DNA of 64,000 bases, from positions 62,001 to 126,000 of the forward strand of contig JAEUUO010000028.1 in the NCBI GenBank assembly GCA_016787575.1. The letters are read 5' to 3'. Below are positions 18,742 through 26,412 of this stretch, piece after piece; within the stretch, counting starts at the first letter, position 1; the number at the start of each line of letters is the position of its first letter. Source of the stretch: Saprospiraceae bacterium (GTDB lineage: Bacteria; Bacteroidota; Bacteroidia; Chitinophagales; Saprospiraceae). The notes beneath the pieces are model-generated. The model was not told the DNA's origin and did no database searches. It saw only the letters and a program-made list of their open reading frames with translations. The position numbers were made by a program, and so were the translations under genes.

Positions 18742-19590
18742 TTAGAATAATGAAATCAAAAGTATAGAAATAGTAGATAGAAGGATTGCAAAAATTTGAT
18801 TTTTGGTCAATTTGTCTTTAAACAAAAAGAACCCGCATAACGCAGAAAGTATGAGAACAGATGCATTTAATACCGGAAAGAAAATCACTCCATTCCATTC
18901 ATTTTCCAAGGCTTTTAACATAAAAATAATGGAGAAATAATTTGGGAGCCCGAGTGCCAAGCCAAAAAATGCCTCTTGTTTGCTTATGAATAGATTTTGT
19001 TTTGAAATAAAATGCCCAATCATTCCAAATAAAGCAGCTGCGCAAAACAGAAAAGTGGGAAAGGTGTAATGAAATTCTTGATTGACAAAGTGCTGTTTGT
19101 TTAAAAGCAGGAATCCAATTTCAATAATAGATGAAATCAGAAATGTACCAAAGAGGTATTTTAATTCAGCACGGTTTATTGTATCGTCTTTTTTAGGTGC
19201 ATAAGCCAAGCTTATGCCCATTATACCAATAAACCAACCAATTAATTGAATCCAATTAATTGGATCCCTGAGAAAAAGAGCCGCAAGAACTGTTAAAATA
19301 ATAGACATTTTTTGAAACAAAGCGGCAACGGGCAAGCCTGAAATTCGAATGGAATTTGCAAATGCATTAAAACCAAGTACAAAACACAAACCAAGCCCTA
19401 AAATCCAAAGAATCCATTCCGATGAAAAATTATGAAACAGGATTTTTCCATTCCAGAAGACTCCAATTAATACGCAACTAAGGTAGTTTACAAGTATTAT
19501 TGATGAGGAACGAACATGAAATGCTTCGGAAAACCTGAAAATGATGCCTAGAATGACGGTGCAAAAAATACAAAGTATGGTAAAACCCAT
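18742..19590 (-). CDS. EamA/DMT-superfamily transporter
   Basis: 282 residues with about ten hydrophobic segments, the drug/metabolite transporter layout. Family-like stretches are NAFANSIRISGLPVAALFQK, SIILTVLAALFLRDPINWIQ and FPVLNASVLILSALCGFFLF. I start at the ATG 19588-19590 because a TAACTTTG promoter element ends only 9 bases upstream; the frame is open for 34 more codons but these are charged and overlap the promoter. Substrate unknown; DMT proteins export amino acids, nucleosides and other metabolites. First gene of the operon with the YigZ-family gene and coaE. Confidence 0.83.
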   Translation of the reverse strand: MGFTILCIFCTVILGIIFRFSEAFHVRSSSIILVNYLSCVLIGVFWNGKILFHNFSSEWILWILGLGLCFVLGFNAFANSIRISGLPVAALFQKMSIILTVLAALFLRDPINWIQLIGWFIGIMGISLAYAPKKDDTINRAELKYLFGTFLISSIIEIGFLLLNKQHFVNQEFHYTFPTFLFCAAALFGMIGHFISKQNLFISKQEAFFGLALGLPNYFSIIFMLKALENEWNGVIFFPVLNASVLILSALCGFFLFKDKLTKNQIFAILLSTISILLISLF

Positions 19591-19599
19591 GGGTAACGA

Positions 19600-19607
19600 C
19601 AAAGTTA
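19600..19607 (-). promoter_or_regulatory. -7 promoter element for the EamA-YigZ-coaE operon
   Basis: TAACTTTG on the minus strand ending 9 bases before the ATG, which predicts a very short or absent 5' leader. Confidence 0.5.
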
Positions 19608-19830
19608 TTAACAAATTATTGAAAAGTCTTTGCAAACATTTGGCCTTACTTTGCTTTATTAAAAATAGTTTTGTAGGGCTTTTGCTTGTCAAGGCTAAAT
19701 TTCATGGGCTTTTAAGCAACTCTTTTGCAAGAATTGCTTTTTTAATTTGAACTTACTAAGTTAAATGAAACTTTAAATAGATTTGGATTAAGAGGTATTT
19801 GGAACTATTTTTCAATTTAAATTATTCGGA

Positions 19831-21348
19831 ATGACACTAATTAGTTTATTTATTTATGTTGGAATTGCTGCATTGTTATTGACTCTATGGATTGGCAGAG
19901 TCTATAAAAATTCAATAAGTTATCCGGACAGTTTTTTGCAGAACTTTGCAGGAGCTTTGTTTATATTTTCCGGATTTGTAAAAGCCGTTGATCCGCTAGG
20001 CACAGCCTATAAAATGGAACAATATTTTACTGCTTTTGAGGATACATGCAAGGGTTCATTCCTGAAATTTCTGGCTCCGGTATTTCCATGGTTTTCTCAA
20101 CATGCCATTAGTTTTTCAGTCTTTATGATTGTTTTGGAAATCGTTTTAGGGATCATGTTGATTATTGGTTATCAAAAGCGATTGGCTTCCTGGTTGTTTT
20201 TTGCTATCATGGTATTTTTTACAATTTTAACAGGATTCACCTATTTAACAGGTTATGTTCCTACAGATGCCAACTTTTTTGAATTTTCAAAATGGACTGA
20301 ATTCAACAAAAACCAAATGCGGGTCACAGATTGTGGCTGTTTTGGTGATTTTATTAAATTAGAACCTAAGATATCCTTTATAAAAGACCTCATCTTAATG
20401 ATACCGGCTTTTTGGTTTATTTTTAGATGGAAGCAATGTCATGAAGTTTTTAGTCCAGTGATAAGATCTGGTATAACCTTGGTAAGTACGCTTGCATTGT
20501 TTTTATTTTGCTTTAGTAATTATGTTTGGAATGAACCAATAATAGATTTTAGACCATTTCAAAATGGAGTAAATATAAAAACACGTCTTGAGGCGGAACA
20601 AAAAGCTATGGCTGAAGTTGAAATTCTAGCTTATAAAATCAGGAGTAAAATTGACAAGCGTGAAATGGAGGTTCCTGCTAAGGATTTTTTAGATTCATTT
20701 AAAAACAATCCTAATTTTAAAGCCAGTTGGGAGACCTTGGATCAAATTAAATCCGAACCTAAAATTCAAAGAACAAAAATATCGGATTTTGAAATTATGT
20801 ATTTAGATGGCAACCCTGCCACCGAATCCTTTCTCAATGAAACAAAATATAATTTGGTTATTATTAGTCCGAAAGTAAAATACTCCAGCGTGACCATAAA
20901 AGAAGAACGACTGGATTCAATTTACAAAATGGATACAATCCGTCTGAAAATAAAAAATAAGGATTCAGTGCGAATTGAACGTGTGTTTGTAGGTACAGAA
21001 TCAAAGACAATTAAGCGCAATAAGTACGAATGGAATGAAGAGTACCTAAAAATCCTTAAAACCAAGGTTTTGCCATTAATGGATAGCGTAAAAGACCTAG
21101 CCATGTCATCTGCAGTTTTTGGCTCCTTAACAGAAGAAGGAATTGTGGATTTGAAACGCACGGCCGGTATCGATTTTCCATGTTATGAAGCTGATGATTT
21201 GTTATTGAAAACCATCATGCGCTCTAATCCGGGCTTGCTTTTGATGCAAAACGGTCAGATAATTCATAAATGGCACTATAAGCAACTGCCGGATGTAACT
21301 GAGCTTAAAAACAAGTATTTAAATGGTTTTGGGGCAAAAATTTATTAG
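19831..21348 (+). CDS. DoxX-family / BT_3928-type membrane protein
   Basis: 505 residues. The N-terminal ~180 residues form a DoxX-like four-to-five-helix domain (FAGALFIFSGFVKAVDPLGT, VFMIVLEIVLGIMLIIGYQ) with a CGCFGD cysteine motif near residue 169. A further helix (VSTLALFLFCFSNYVW) leads to a C-terminal soluble part of about 270 residues with a thioredoxin-like flavour. This matches the Bacteroidota BT_3928-type proteins, thought to act in membrane redox or sulfur chemistry, but function is unproven. ATG start at 19831. Transcribed alone, upstream of nusB. Confidence 0.8.
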   Translation: MTLISLFIYVGIAALLLTLWIGRVYKNSISYPDSFLQNFAGALFIFSGFVKAVDPLGTAYKMEQYFTAFEDTCKGSFLKFLAPVFPWFSQHAISFSVFMIVLEIVLGIMLIIGYQKRLASWLFFAIMVFFTILTGFTYLTGYVPTDANFFEFSKWTEFNKNQMRVTDCGCFGDFIKLEPKISFIKDLILMIPAFWFIFRWKQCHEVFSPVIRSGITLVSTLALFLFCFSNYVWNEPIIDFRPFQNGVNIKTRLEAEQKAMAEVEILAYKIRSKIDKREMEVPAKDFLDSFKNNPNFKASWETLDQIKSEPKIQRTKISDFEIMYLDGNPATESFLNETKYNLVIISPKVKYSSVTIKEERLDSIYKMDTIRLKIKNKDSVRIERVFVGTESKTIKRNKYEWNEEYLKILKTKVLPLMDSVKDLAMSSAVFGSLTEEGIVDLKRTAGIDFPCYEADDLLLKTIMRSNPGLLLMQNGQIIHKWHYKQLPDVTELKNKYLNGFGAKIY

Positions 21349-21482
21349 GAATTTGTCATAGAAACCAGTTTGTTTGTTTTTATGACGCGCAAAAAGCTTG
21401 AATTTATTAGCTGTGCAAATTGCTTTTGCTTATAGATAACAAATTACAGCTTTTTTTAATTTCATTAATTCATAAATCGGCT

Positions 21483-21490
21483 TACTTTTG
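21483..21490 (+). promoter_or_regulatory. -7 promoter element for nusB
   Basis: TACTTTTG, 24 bases before the nusB ATG. Confidence 0.5.
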
Positions 21491-21514
21491 TGGCAATAAA
21501 AGCCGTAACACTAC

Positions 21515-22447
21515 ATGCTGAGTAGGAGGAATGTTCGCGTCAAAGTGATGCAACAACTGTATAGTCTGGCCCAAGATCGAGATCTGAACTTTAGGGATGC
21601 ACTCAATGCATATTATTCTACTATACAAGATTCCTTTCGGCTTTATCTTTTGAATTTGTATTGTATTATTAAAGTTTGCTCGTTTGCAGCCGAAGATTCC
21701 AGAATTCGGACTACCAAGCACATTAAAACAGACGAGGATAAACTGTTTACCGATAAAATTTATTCTAATCCTTTGATTACTAGTCTGGTAAATAATAAAG
21801 TCCTTCAATCAAAATTTAAAGAAGAAAAATGTGGAGAGGGATTGGACGAAGATCTGTTCAGGAAGATTTACAAAGAATTTTGCAAAGAAGAAGCGTATCA
21901 AAAATACTTAGGAAGTGAATCGACCAATGAAGATCACGTTGAGATATTGCTCGAACTCTATCGATTTTGCAGAAAAAATGAGGTGTTTAATGAAATCATG
22001 GACGATCGTTTTTGTGGTTGGACTGATGATAAATCATTGGTAATAGGCGCGCTGAAGAAAACACTTAAAATTTTACCAAAAACAGGCCCAATCTATGAAG
22101 AACATATACCTGACGATGATACGGTTGAGGTTTTTGGAAAATTTTTACTCGAAAATACGCACAAACAAAATCAAGAACTTGAGGCATTGATAAATCCGGT
22201 TTTGGAAAATTGGGATTCGGAACGAGTTGCTTTAATAGACATGATTCTTATTAAAATGGGTGTTGTCGAAATGACCAATTTCAAAACAATACCAGCAAAA
22301 GTTACACTCAATGAGTATGTGGAATTGTCAAAAACCTATAGTACAGATAAATCCAAGGAGTTTGTAAATGGGGTATTGGACAAATTGTTAAAGCAATTGG
22401 ATTCCGAAGGTAAAATTGTGAAGGAAGGAAGAGGCTTGAATTTATAA
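21515..22447 (+). CDS. nusB: Transcription antitermination factor NusB
   Basis: Binds boxA RNA with NusE (S10) during rRNA transcription. 310 residues, about twice the common NusB length, which is usual for Bacteroidota. It opens with LSRRNVRVKVMQQLYSLAQD and the RNA-binding NusB core is in the C-terminal half: WDSERVALIDMILIKMGVVE and TLNEYVELSKTYSTDKSKEF, ending NGVLDKLLKQL. The N-terminal half is an extra helical region (DEDLFRKIYKEFCKEEAYQK). guaA starts 39 bases downstream on the same strand. Confidence 0.92.
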   Translation: MLSRRNVRVKVMQQLYSLAQDRDLNFRDALNAYYSTIQDSFRLYLLNLYCIIKVCSFAAEDSRIRTTKHIKTDEDKLFTDKIYSNPLITSLVNNKVLQSKFKEEKCGEGLDEDLFRKIYKEFCKEEAYQKYLGSESTNEDHVEILLELYRFCRKNEVFNEIMDDRFCGWTDDKSLVIGALKKTLKILPKTGPIYEEHIPDDDTVEVFGKFLLENTHKQNQELEALINPVLENWDSERVALIDMILIKMGVVEMTNFKTIPAKVTLNEYVELSKTYSTDKSKEFVNGVLDKLLKQLDSEGKIVKEGRGLNL

Positions 22448-22486
22448 TTCAAGCAGGCTTGTTTATTTTGATCACAGAGCTTCTTT

Positions 22487-24016
22487 ATGCATAAAGTTAT
22501 AATATTAGATTTCGGATCTCAGGTTACCCAATTGATAGCCCGTCGTGTGCGTGAGCTCGAAATTTATTGTGAAATCATCCCTTTTCATAAACCAGTACCG
22601 GAAGATGAAGAAATCGTAGCGGTGATATTATCGGGAAGCCCCAGTTCAGTGAGAGATGAAAAGCACCCTGCTGTCAATTTTACGGAGCTTTTTAATAAGT
22701 ATCCTGTTTTAGGTATTTGCTATGGAGCCCAATTAATGGCTGCCAGCTTAGGCGGTTCTGTACAAGCCTCCAACAAACGTGAGTACGGCCGTGCACAATT
22801 AAAACAGTTAATAGCAGATCCAATTTGGGATGACATACCCGTGGATTCTCAAGTTTGGATGTCACACAGCGACACAATTACAACAATTCCGGAAAATTTT
22901 CAAGTTATTGGTTCTACTGAAAGTATTCCTGTCGCAGCATTAAAAGCCAGCAATTCTAAATTTCCAGTGTATGCTTTTCAATTTCATCCGGAAGTAATGC
23001 ATACTATATTTGGAAAGATGATGCTTGGTAATTTTCTAAAAAAAATATGTGGAATTCAATCCAATTGGACTACAAAATCATACATCGACGAGACCGTTCA
23101 TAGAATCCGTGAATCTGTTAAAGACGAACACGTATTGCTCGCACTTTCAGGAGGCGTTGATTCATCGGTCGCTGCTTTGTTGATGAAGAAAGCTGTTGGT
23201 AATCGATTGCATTGTTTTTTTATAGATAACGGATTGTTGCGTTATCATGAATATGATCAGGTTTTGCAAACCTATAAAGAACTTGGTCTTGATGTAAAAG
23301 GGATCGATGCTCGAAAATTATTTTATGATGAATTGAAAGGGGAATCAGATCCAGAGAAAAAGAGAAAAATAATTGGAAAAGTTTTTATCGATGTATTTCA
23401 GCATGCTGCAAAATCATTTCCGGAAGTAAAGTGGTTGTGCCAAGGTACAATTTATCCAGACATTATAGAATCTGTTTCAGTTTATGGCCCATCGGTAACT
23501 ATAAAATCGCATCACAACGTCGGTGGATTGCCGGATACACTTCATTTAAAAATTATAGAGCCCTTAAAGCTTTTATTTAAAGATGAAGTTAGAGAAGTAG
23601 GAAAAGCATTGGAATTGCCTTTGGAAATTTTAAACCGTCACCCTTTTCCAGGTCCAGGTTTAGGAATTCGAATTATAGGAGATGTAACAGAAGAAAAAGT
23701 ATTGCTTTTGCAACAAGCAGATCATATTTATATCAAAAATTTGAAAGAACAAGGATTTTACGATAAAATATGGCAGGCAGGAGCCGTTTTATTACCCATA
23801 CATACGGTAGGAGTTATGGGTGATGAGCGAACTTATGAACGTGTTATCGCTTTGCGGGCTGTAAATTCAACAGATGGCATGACGGCTGAGTTTTCTGAAA
23901 TCCCACATTCATTGCTCGCCAAAATATCCAGTGAAATAATTAATCAAGTCAAAGGTATAAATCGGGTTGTTTATGATATTAGTTCGAAGCCTCCTGCAAC
24001 AATTGAATGGGAATAA
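22487..24016 (+). CDS. guaA: GMP synthase (glutamine-hydrolysing)
   Basis: Converts XMP to GMP. 509 residues. The class I glutamine amidotransferase domain (about 1-190) has the nucleophile in LGICYGAQLMA and the histidine in YAFQFHPEVMHT. The ATP-pyrophosphatase domain follows with LLALSGGVDSSVAALLM, and the C-terminal dimerisation domain includes HPFPGPGLGIRIIGDVTEEK and ends SKPPATIEWE, the standard GuaA C-terminus. Its last bases overlap the start of the following lipoprotein gene. Confidence 0.97.
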   Translation: MHKVIILDFGSQVTQLIARRVRELEIYCEIIPFHKPVPEDEEIVAVILSGSPSSVRDEKHPAVNFTELFNKYPVLGICYGAQLMAASLGGSVQASNKREYGRAQLKQLIADPIWDDIPVDSQVWMSHSDTITTIPENFQVIGSTESIPVAALKASNSKFPVYAFQFHPEVMHTIFGKMMLGNFLKKICGIQSNWTTKSYIDETVHRIRESVKDEHVLLALSGGVDSSVAALLMKKAVGNRLHCFFIDNGLLRYHEYDQVLQTYKELGLDVKGIDARKLFYDELKGESDPEKKRKIIGKVFIDVFQHAAKSFPEVKWLCQGTIYPDIIESVSVYGPSVTIKSHHNVGGLPDTLHLKIIEPLKLLFKDEVREVGKALELPLEILNRHPFPGPGLGIRIIGDVTEEKVLLLQQADHIYIKNLKEQGFYDKIWQAGAVLLPIHTVGVMGDERTYERVIALRAVNSTDGMTAEFSEIPHSLLAKISSEIINQVKGINRVVYDISSKPPATIEWE

Positions 24017-25352
24017 GCAACTGCTTTGCTTGTTTTGTATCCTGTTGATTTCCTGTGGGCCAGCCAGGAAAAAAACTGTCGTACAAAAACACCCTCAAAA
24101 GGAACATGTTCAAAAAGAAGCACCTGTAAAAACCTTACCCGATAAAATTGATACCATTTATTGGAAAGAGGATGTTGTTAAAACAGAAACGAAACCTGAA
24201 ATAATTAAACAGGATAGTCTTCCGCTTAAAAACAAAACACAAGCTGAGAAAATCTTAAAACCTATTCATGTTTTGACTCTAATACCATTTAAAGTAAGTG
24301 AACAAGACACAGTTGTTAATAAAATTAACGCCACCAATTTGCGATTTGTTCAGTATTATGCCGGAATGAAATTGGCCTTGAATGAGATTCAAAATAAATC
24401 AGGTGTTCCAGTTTATATAGATGTTTTCGATTCAGGTGAAACAGAAAATACAGAGAAAATACTTCAAGACTGTGTTAGTAAAGTTCCTGATTTAATCATT
24501 GGACCTTATAAGACTGAATCATTGAAGTATGCTGCCAATTGGGCTAAGCAAAATAAAACCATGCTGGTCAGTCCTTGGATAAGTAGTTCGACCATAACAG
24601 AACAGAACAAATACTATCTTCAATTAAAGCCTGGCCTGAACGCACACTTTCAAAAAATTAATGAACATGCAAGAAGCCACTTTTCTCCTGAGTTTATTTA
24701 TTTAGTGAGTAAGTCAAAATCAGAATCCAGAGCAAAAATATTTAATGATGGATTTGCAGGAAAAGATATCATTAAAGAAGAAATTATTTCAGAGGAAGAT
24801 TTATCAAAATCCATTGAGCCGATTTTGGAAAAATATTTAAATGCAGATGGTCCTACTGTGTTTATTCTGCCTTTGGCTTCTTCGAAAGATGAAAATTATA
24901 TATATCATTTTTTACGAAGAGTCTCGGCAGAAAAGAAAACCAAGCCGGTATACATTTATGGTTTGTCTAAATGGACAGAATTAAAAACTGATATTTTTGA
25001 TTTTATTAACACCTTAAACGTCAGGCTGTCTATTAGCAATTTTATAGATGAATCACGTTCAGATATTAAAAATTTCAGGAGGAAGTATTTTGATGAATAC
25101 AGAGAATTTCCTGGCGATGATGCCTTGGAAGGTTATGATGTTGCTCAGTTTTTGATTGGTGCTTTACTGAGTTCCGAGCTGCCGTATCAAATTGAAAATT
25201 TAAAGCAGAATTCAAAACCACTGGAGACAGAATTTGAAATAAAGCCAATTTATAAATTGTCTAATAGCTCTCAATTAATTCCTGATTATTTTGAAAACAG
25301 CTTTATCAGAATAGTAGAAATTAAAAACAATCGATACAATGTAATTGAATGA
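24003..25352 (+). CDS. Periplasmic-binding-protein-like lipoprotein
   Basis: About 449 residues with a lipoprotein signal (LLCLFCILLISCGPARKK), so attached to the periplasmic or outer membrane. A lysine- and proline-rich linker is followed by a type 1 periplasmic-binding fold of the LivK/receptor ligand-binding kind: GMKLALNEIQNKSGVPVYI, DLIIGPYKTESLKYAANWA, TMLVSPWISSS and a late DALEGYDVAQFLIGALL. I chose the TTG at 24003 because it gives a compact lipoprotein signal; the ATG at 23973 or TTG at 23967 would overlap guaA further. No ABC permease or ATPase is adjacent, so it may sense or scaffold rather than import. Confidence 0.75.
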   Translation: MNGNKQLLCLFCILLISCGPARKKTVVQKHPQKEHVQKEAPVKTLPDKIDTIYWKEDVVKTETKPEIIKQDSLPLKNKTQAEKILKPIHVLTLIPFKVSEQDTVVNKINATNLRFVQYYAGMKLALNEIQNKSGVPVYIDVFDSGETENTEKILQDCVSKVPDLIIGPYKTESLKYAANWAKQNKTMLVSPWISSSTITEQNKYYLQLKPGLNAHFQKINEHARSHFSPEFIYLVSKSKSESRAKIFNDGFAGKDIIKEEIISEEDLSKSIEPILEKYLNADGPTVFILPLASSKDENYIYHFLRRVSAEKKTKPVYIYGLSKWTELKTDIFDFINTLNVRLSISNFIDESRSDIKNFRRKYFDEYREFPGDDALEGYDVAQFLIGALLSSELPYQIENLKQNSKPLETEFEIKPIYKLSNSSQLIPDYFENSFIRIVEIKNNRYNVIE

Positions 25353-25379
25353 TTTAATTTTGATCTTAGACAAACGTAT

Positions 25380-25679
25380 TTAATTTAATCTTGTCCAGTC
25401 AAATTCGAAATGATTTAATCTGCCAAAAATCAATAGCAACAGAATGGGGATAATAACAAGCATCCACAATAAACGATAGTACCAATCCGGCAAATTTGAT
25501 TTTTCAAGTAATTCTGCAATAAAACTTATCGCCATTATAATTGCTGCAAGTGATGGGATAAGAATGCTTACAAAAAATGCTGTATAATCATGGATTAACC
25601 AAATGCAACTTAAAATCAAGCCCAATCCAATGCCAAACTCAAGAAGCGGAAATTTCGTGGATTCTTTATCTGATTTCAT
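25380..25679 (-). CDS. Small three-helix membrane protein, unknown
   Basis: 99 residues from the ATG at 25677-25679. Three hydrophobic helices are visible: FGIGLGLILSCIWLIHD, FVSILIPSLAAIIMAISFIA and LLWMLVIIPILLLLIFG. I do not recognise a named family. The frame is open for 23 more codons, but these overlap the divergent promoter region and have no signal-like content. It lies between the lipoprotein gene (convergent, 27 bases) and the DUF6794 gene (divergent). Confidence 0.6.
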   Translation of the reverse strand: MKSDKESTKFPLLEFGIGLGLILSCIWLIHDYTAFFVSILIPSLAAIIMAISFIAELLEKSNLPDWYYRLLWMLVIIPILLLLIFGRLNHFEFDWTRLN

Positions 25680-25727
25680 GTTGCAATTTAATATGTTTGG
25701 CTTAGGAACATGAAAATAAACTAAAAT

Positions 25728-25739
25728 GCAAAGCTTTGC
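25728..25739. promoter_or_regulatory. Perfect 12-bp palindrome in a divergent gap
   Basis: GCAAAGCTTTGC lies between the three-helix membrane gene (minus) and the DUF6794 gene (plus), 14 bases before the latter's ATG. It could be an operator, but a single palindrome is weak evidence. Confidence 0.3.
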
Positions 25740-25752
25740 GTTCTTCAATCAT

Positions 25753-26259
25753 ATGAGAAGGAATATTATTTATTTTAAAATGTTCATTTTGCTTTCCACC
25801 TATTCCTACAGTCAAAACACCCCTGCAGAGTTTGAAAAGAAGTATCAAGAGCGAATTCAACTTGAACGAATCAACGATGTTTACATTCCCTTGAATCTCA
25901 ATGAAGCAATGATTGAATTAGACAGATTGACGGACAAAAAAAAGGCAATGGAATTACTCAATTTACCGGAAGACTCAATAGCCAGTAAGTTGCATTTTAG
26001 TTTGGGCCGTTGGATGGAAATTAATTGGGGCTTGGAAGAAGGAAGTCGGTTATCGCATTCATTAAAATTAAGAGGCCTTTCGTTTCCTGATGATATGGAA
26101 GATTTTATAATTCGTTGTTGGTACAGGCATTTGAATAAACAGGACTTAAATGACCAAAAATTGATAGACGGCTATATTATTCAACGAAAATTGAATTACG
26201 TAAATAAACTGAGTAAAATTAAAATTGATACCCTCTCAACAAAAGTAATTAAGAATTGA
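25753..26259 (+). CDS. DUF6794-type secreted protein
   Basis: 168 residues. A signal peptide (MRRNIIYFKMFILLSTYSYS) precedes a mature part that resembles DUF6794: IPLNLNEAMIELDRLTDKK, FSLGRWMEINWGLEEGSRLS and GLSFPDDMEDFIIRCWYRHL. The family occurs in several phyla with no known activity. The start at ATG 25753 gives the best signal peptide; an upstream ATG at 25726 lies inside a GCAAAGCTTTGC palindrome. Likely periplasmic or exported. Assignment to DUF6794 is from memory of its motif pattern. Confidence 0.68.
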   Translation: MRRNIIYFKMFILLSTYSYSQNTPAEFEKKYQERIQLERINDVYIPLNLNEAMIELDRLTDKKKAMELLNLPEDSIASKLHFSLGRWMEINWGLEEGSRLSHSLKLRGLSFPDDMEDFIIRCWYRHLNKQDLNDQKLIDGYIIQRKLNYVNKLSKIKIDTLSTKVIKN

Positions 26260-26375
26260 TTATCAATACATTATAACATAATTGAGTCCTTTTGAAATCG
26301 ACAAAACTGTTTATCAACGGTATTAATTTAACAGGGGAGTGCCATTGAAAAAAAAACCTAGTTCTTAAAAATTTA

Positions 26376-26383
26376 TAGCTTTG
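26376..26383 (+). promoter_or_regulatory. -7 promoter element for topA
   Basis: TAGCTTTG, 29 bases before the topA ATG. Confidence 0.45.
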
Positions 26384-26412
26384 CCCGATTTTAAATGAAA
26401 AATTAGCACTGA

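Noticed and set aside
19236..19266. Palindromic repeat of CCAATTAATTG words
   Set aside because: It lies in the coding region of the EamA transporter and is explained by the codons for INWIQLIGW-like residues.
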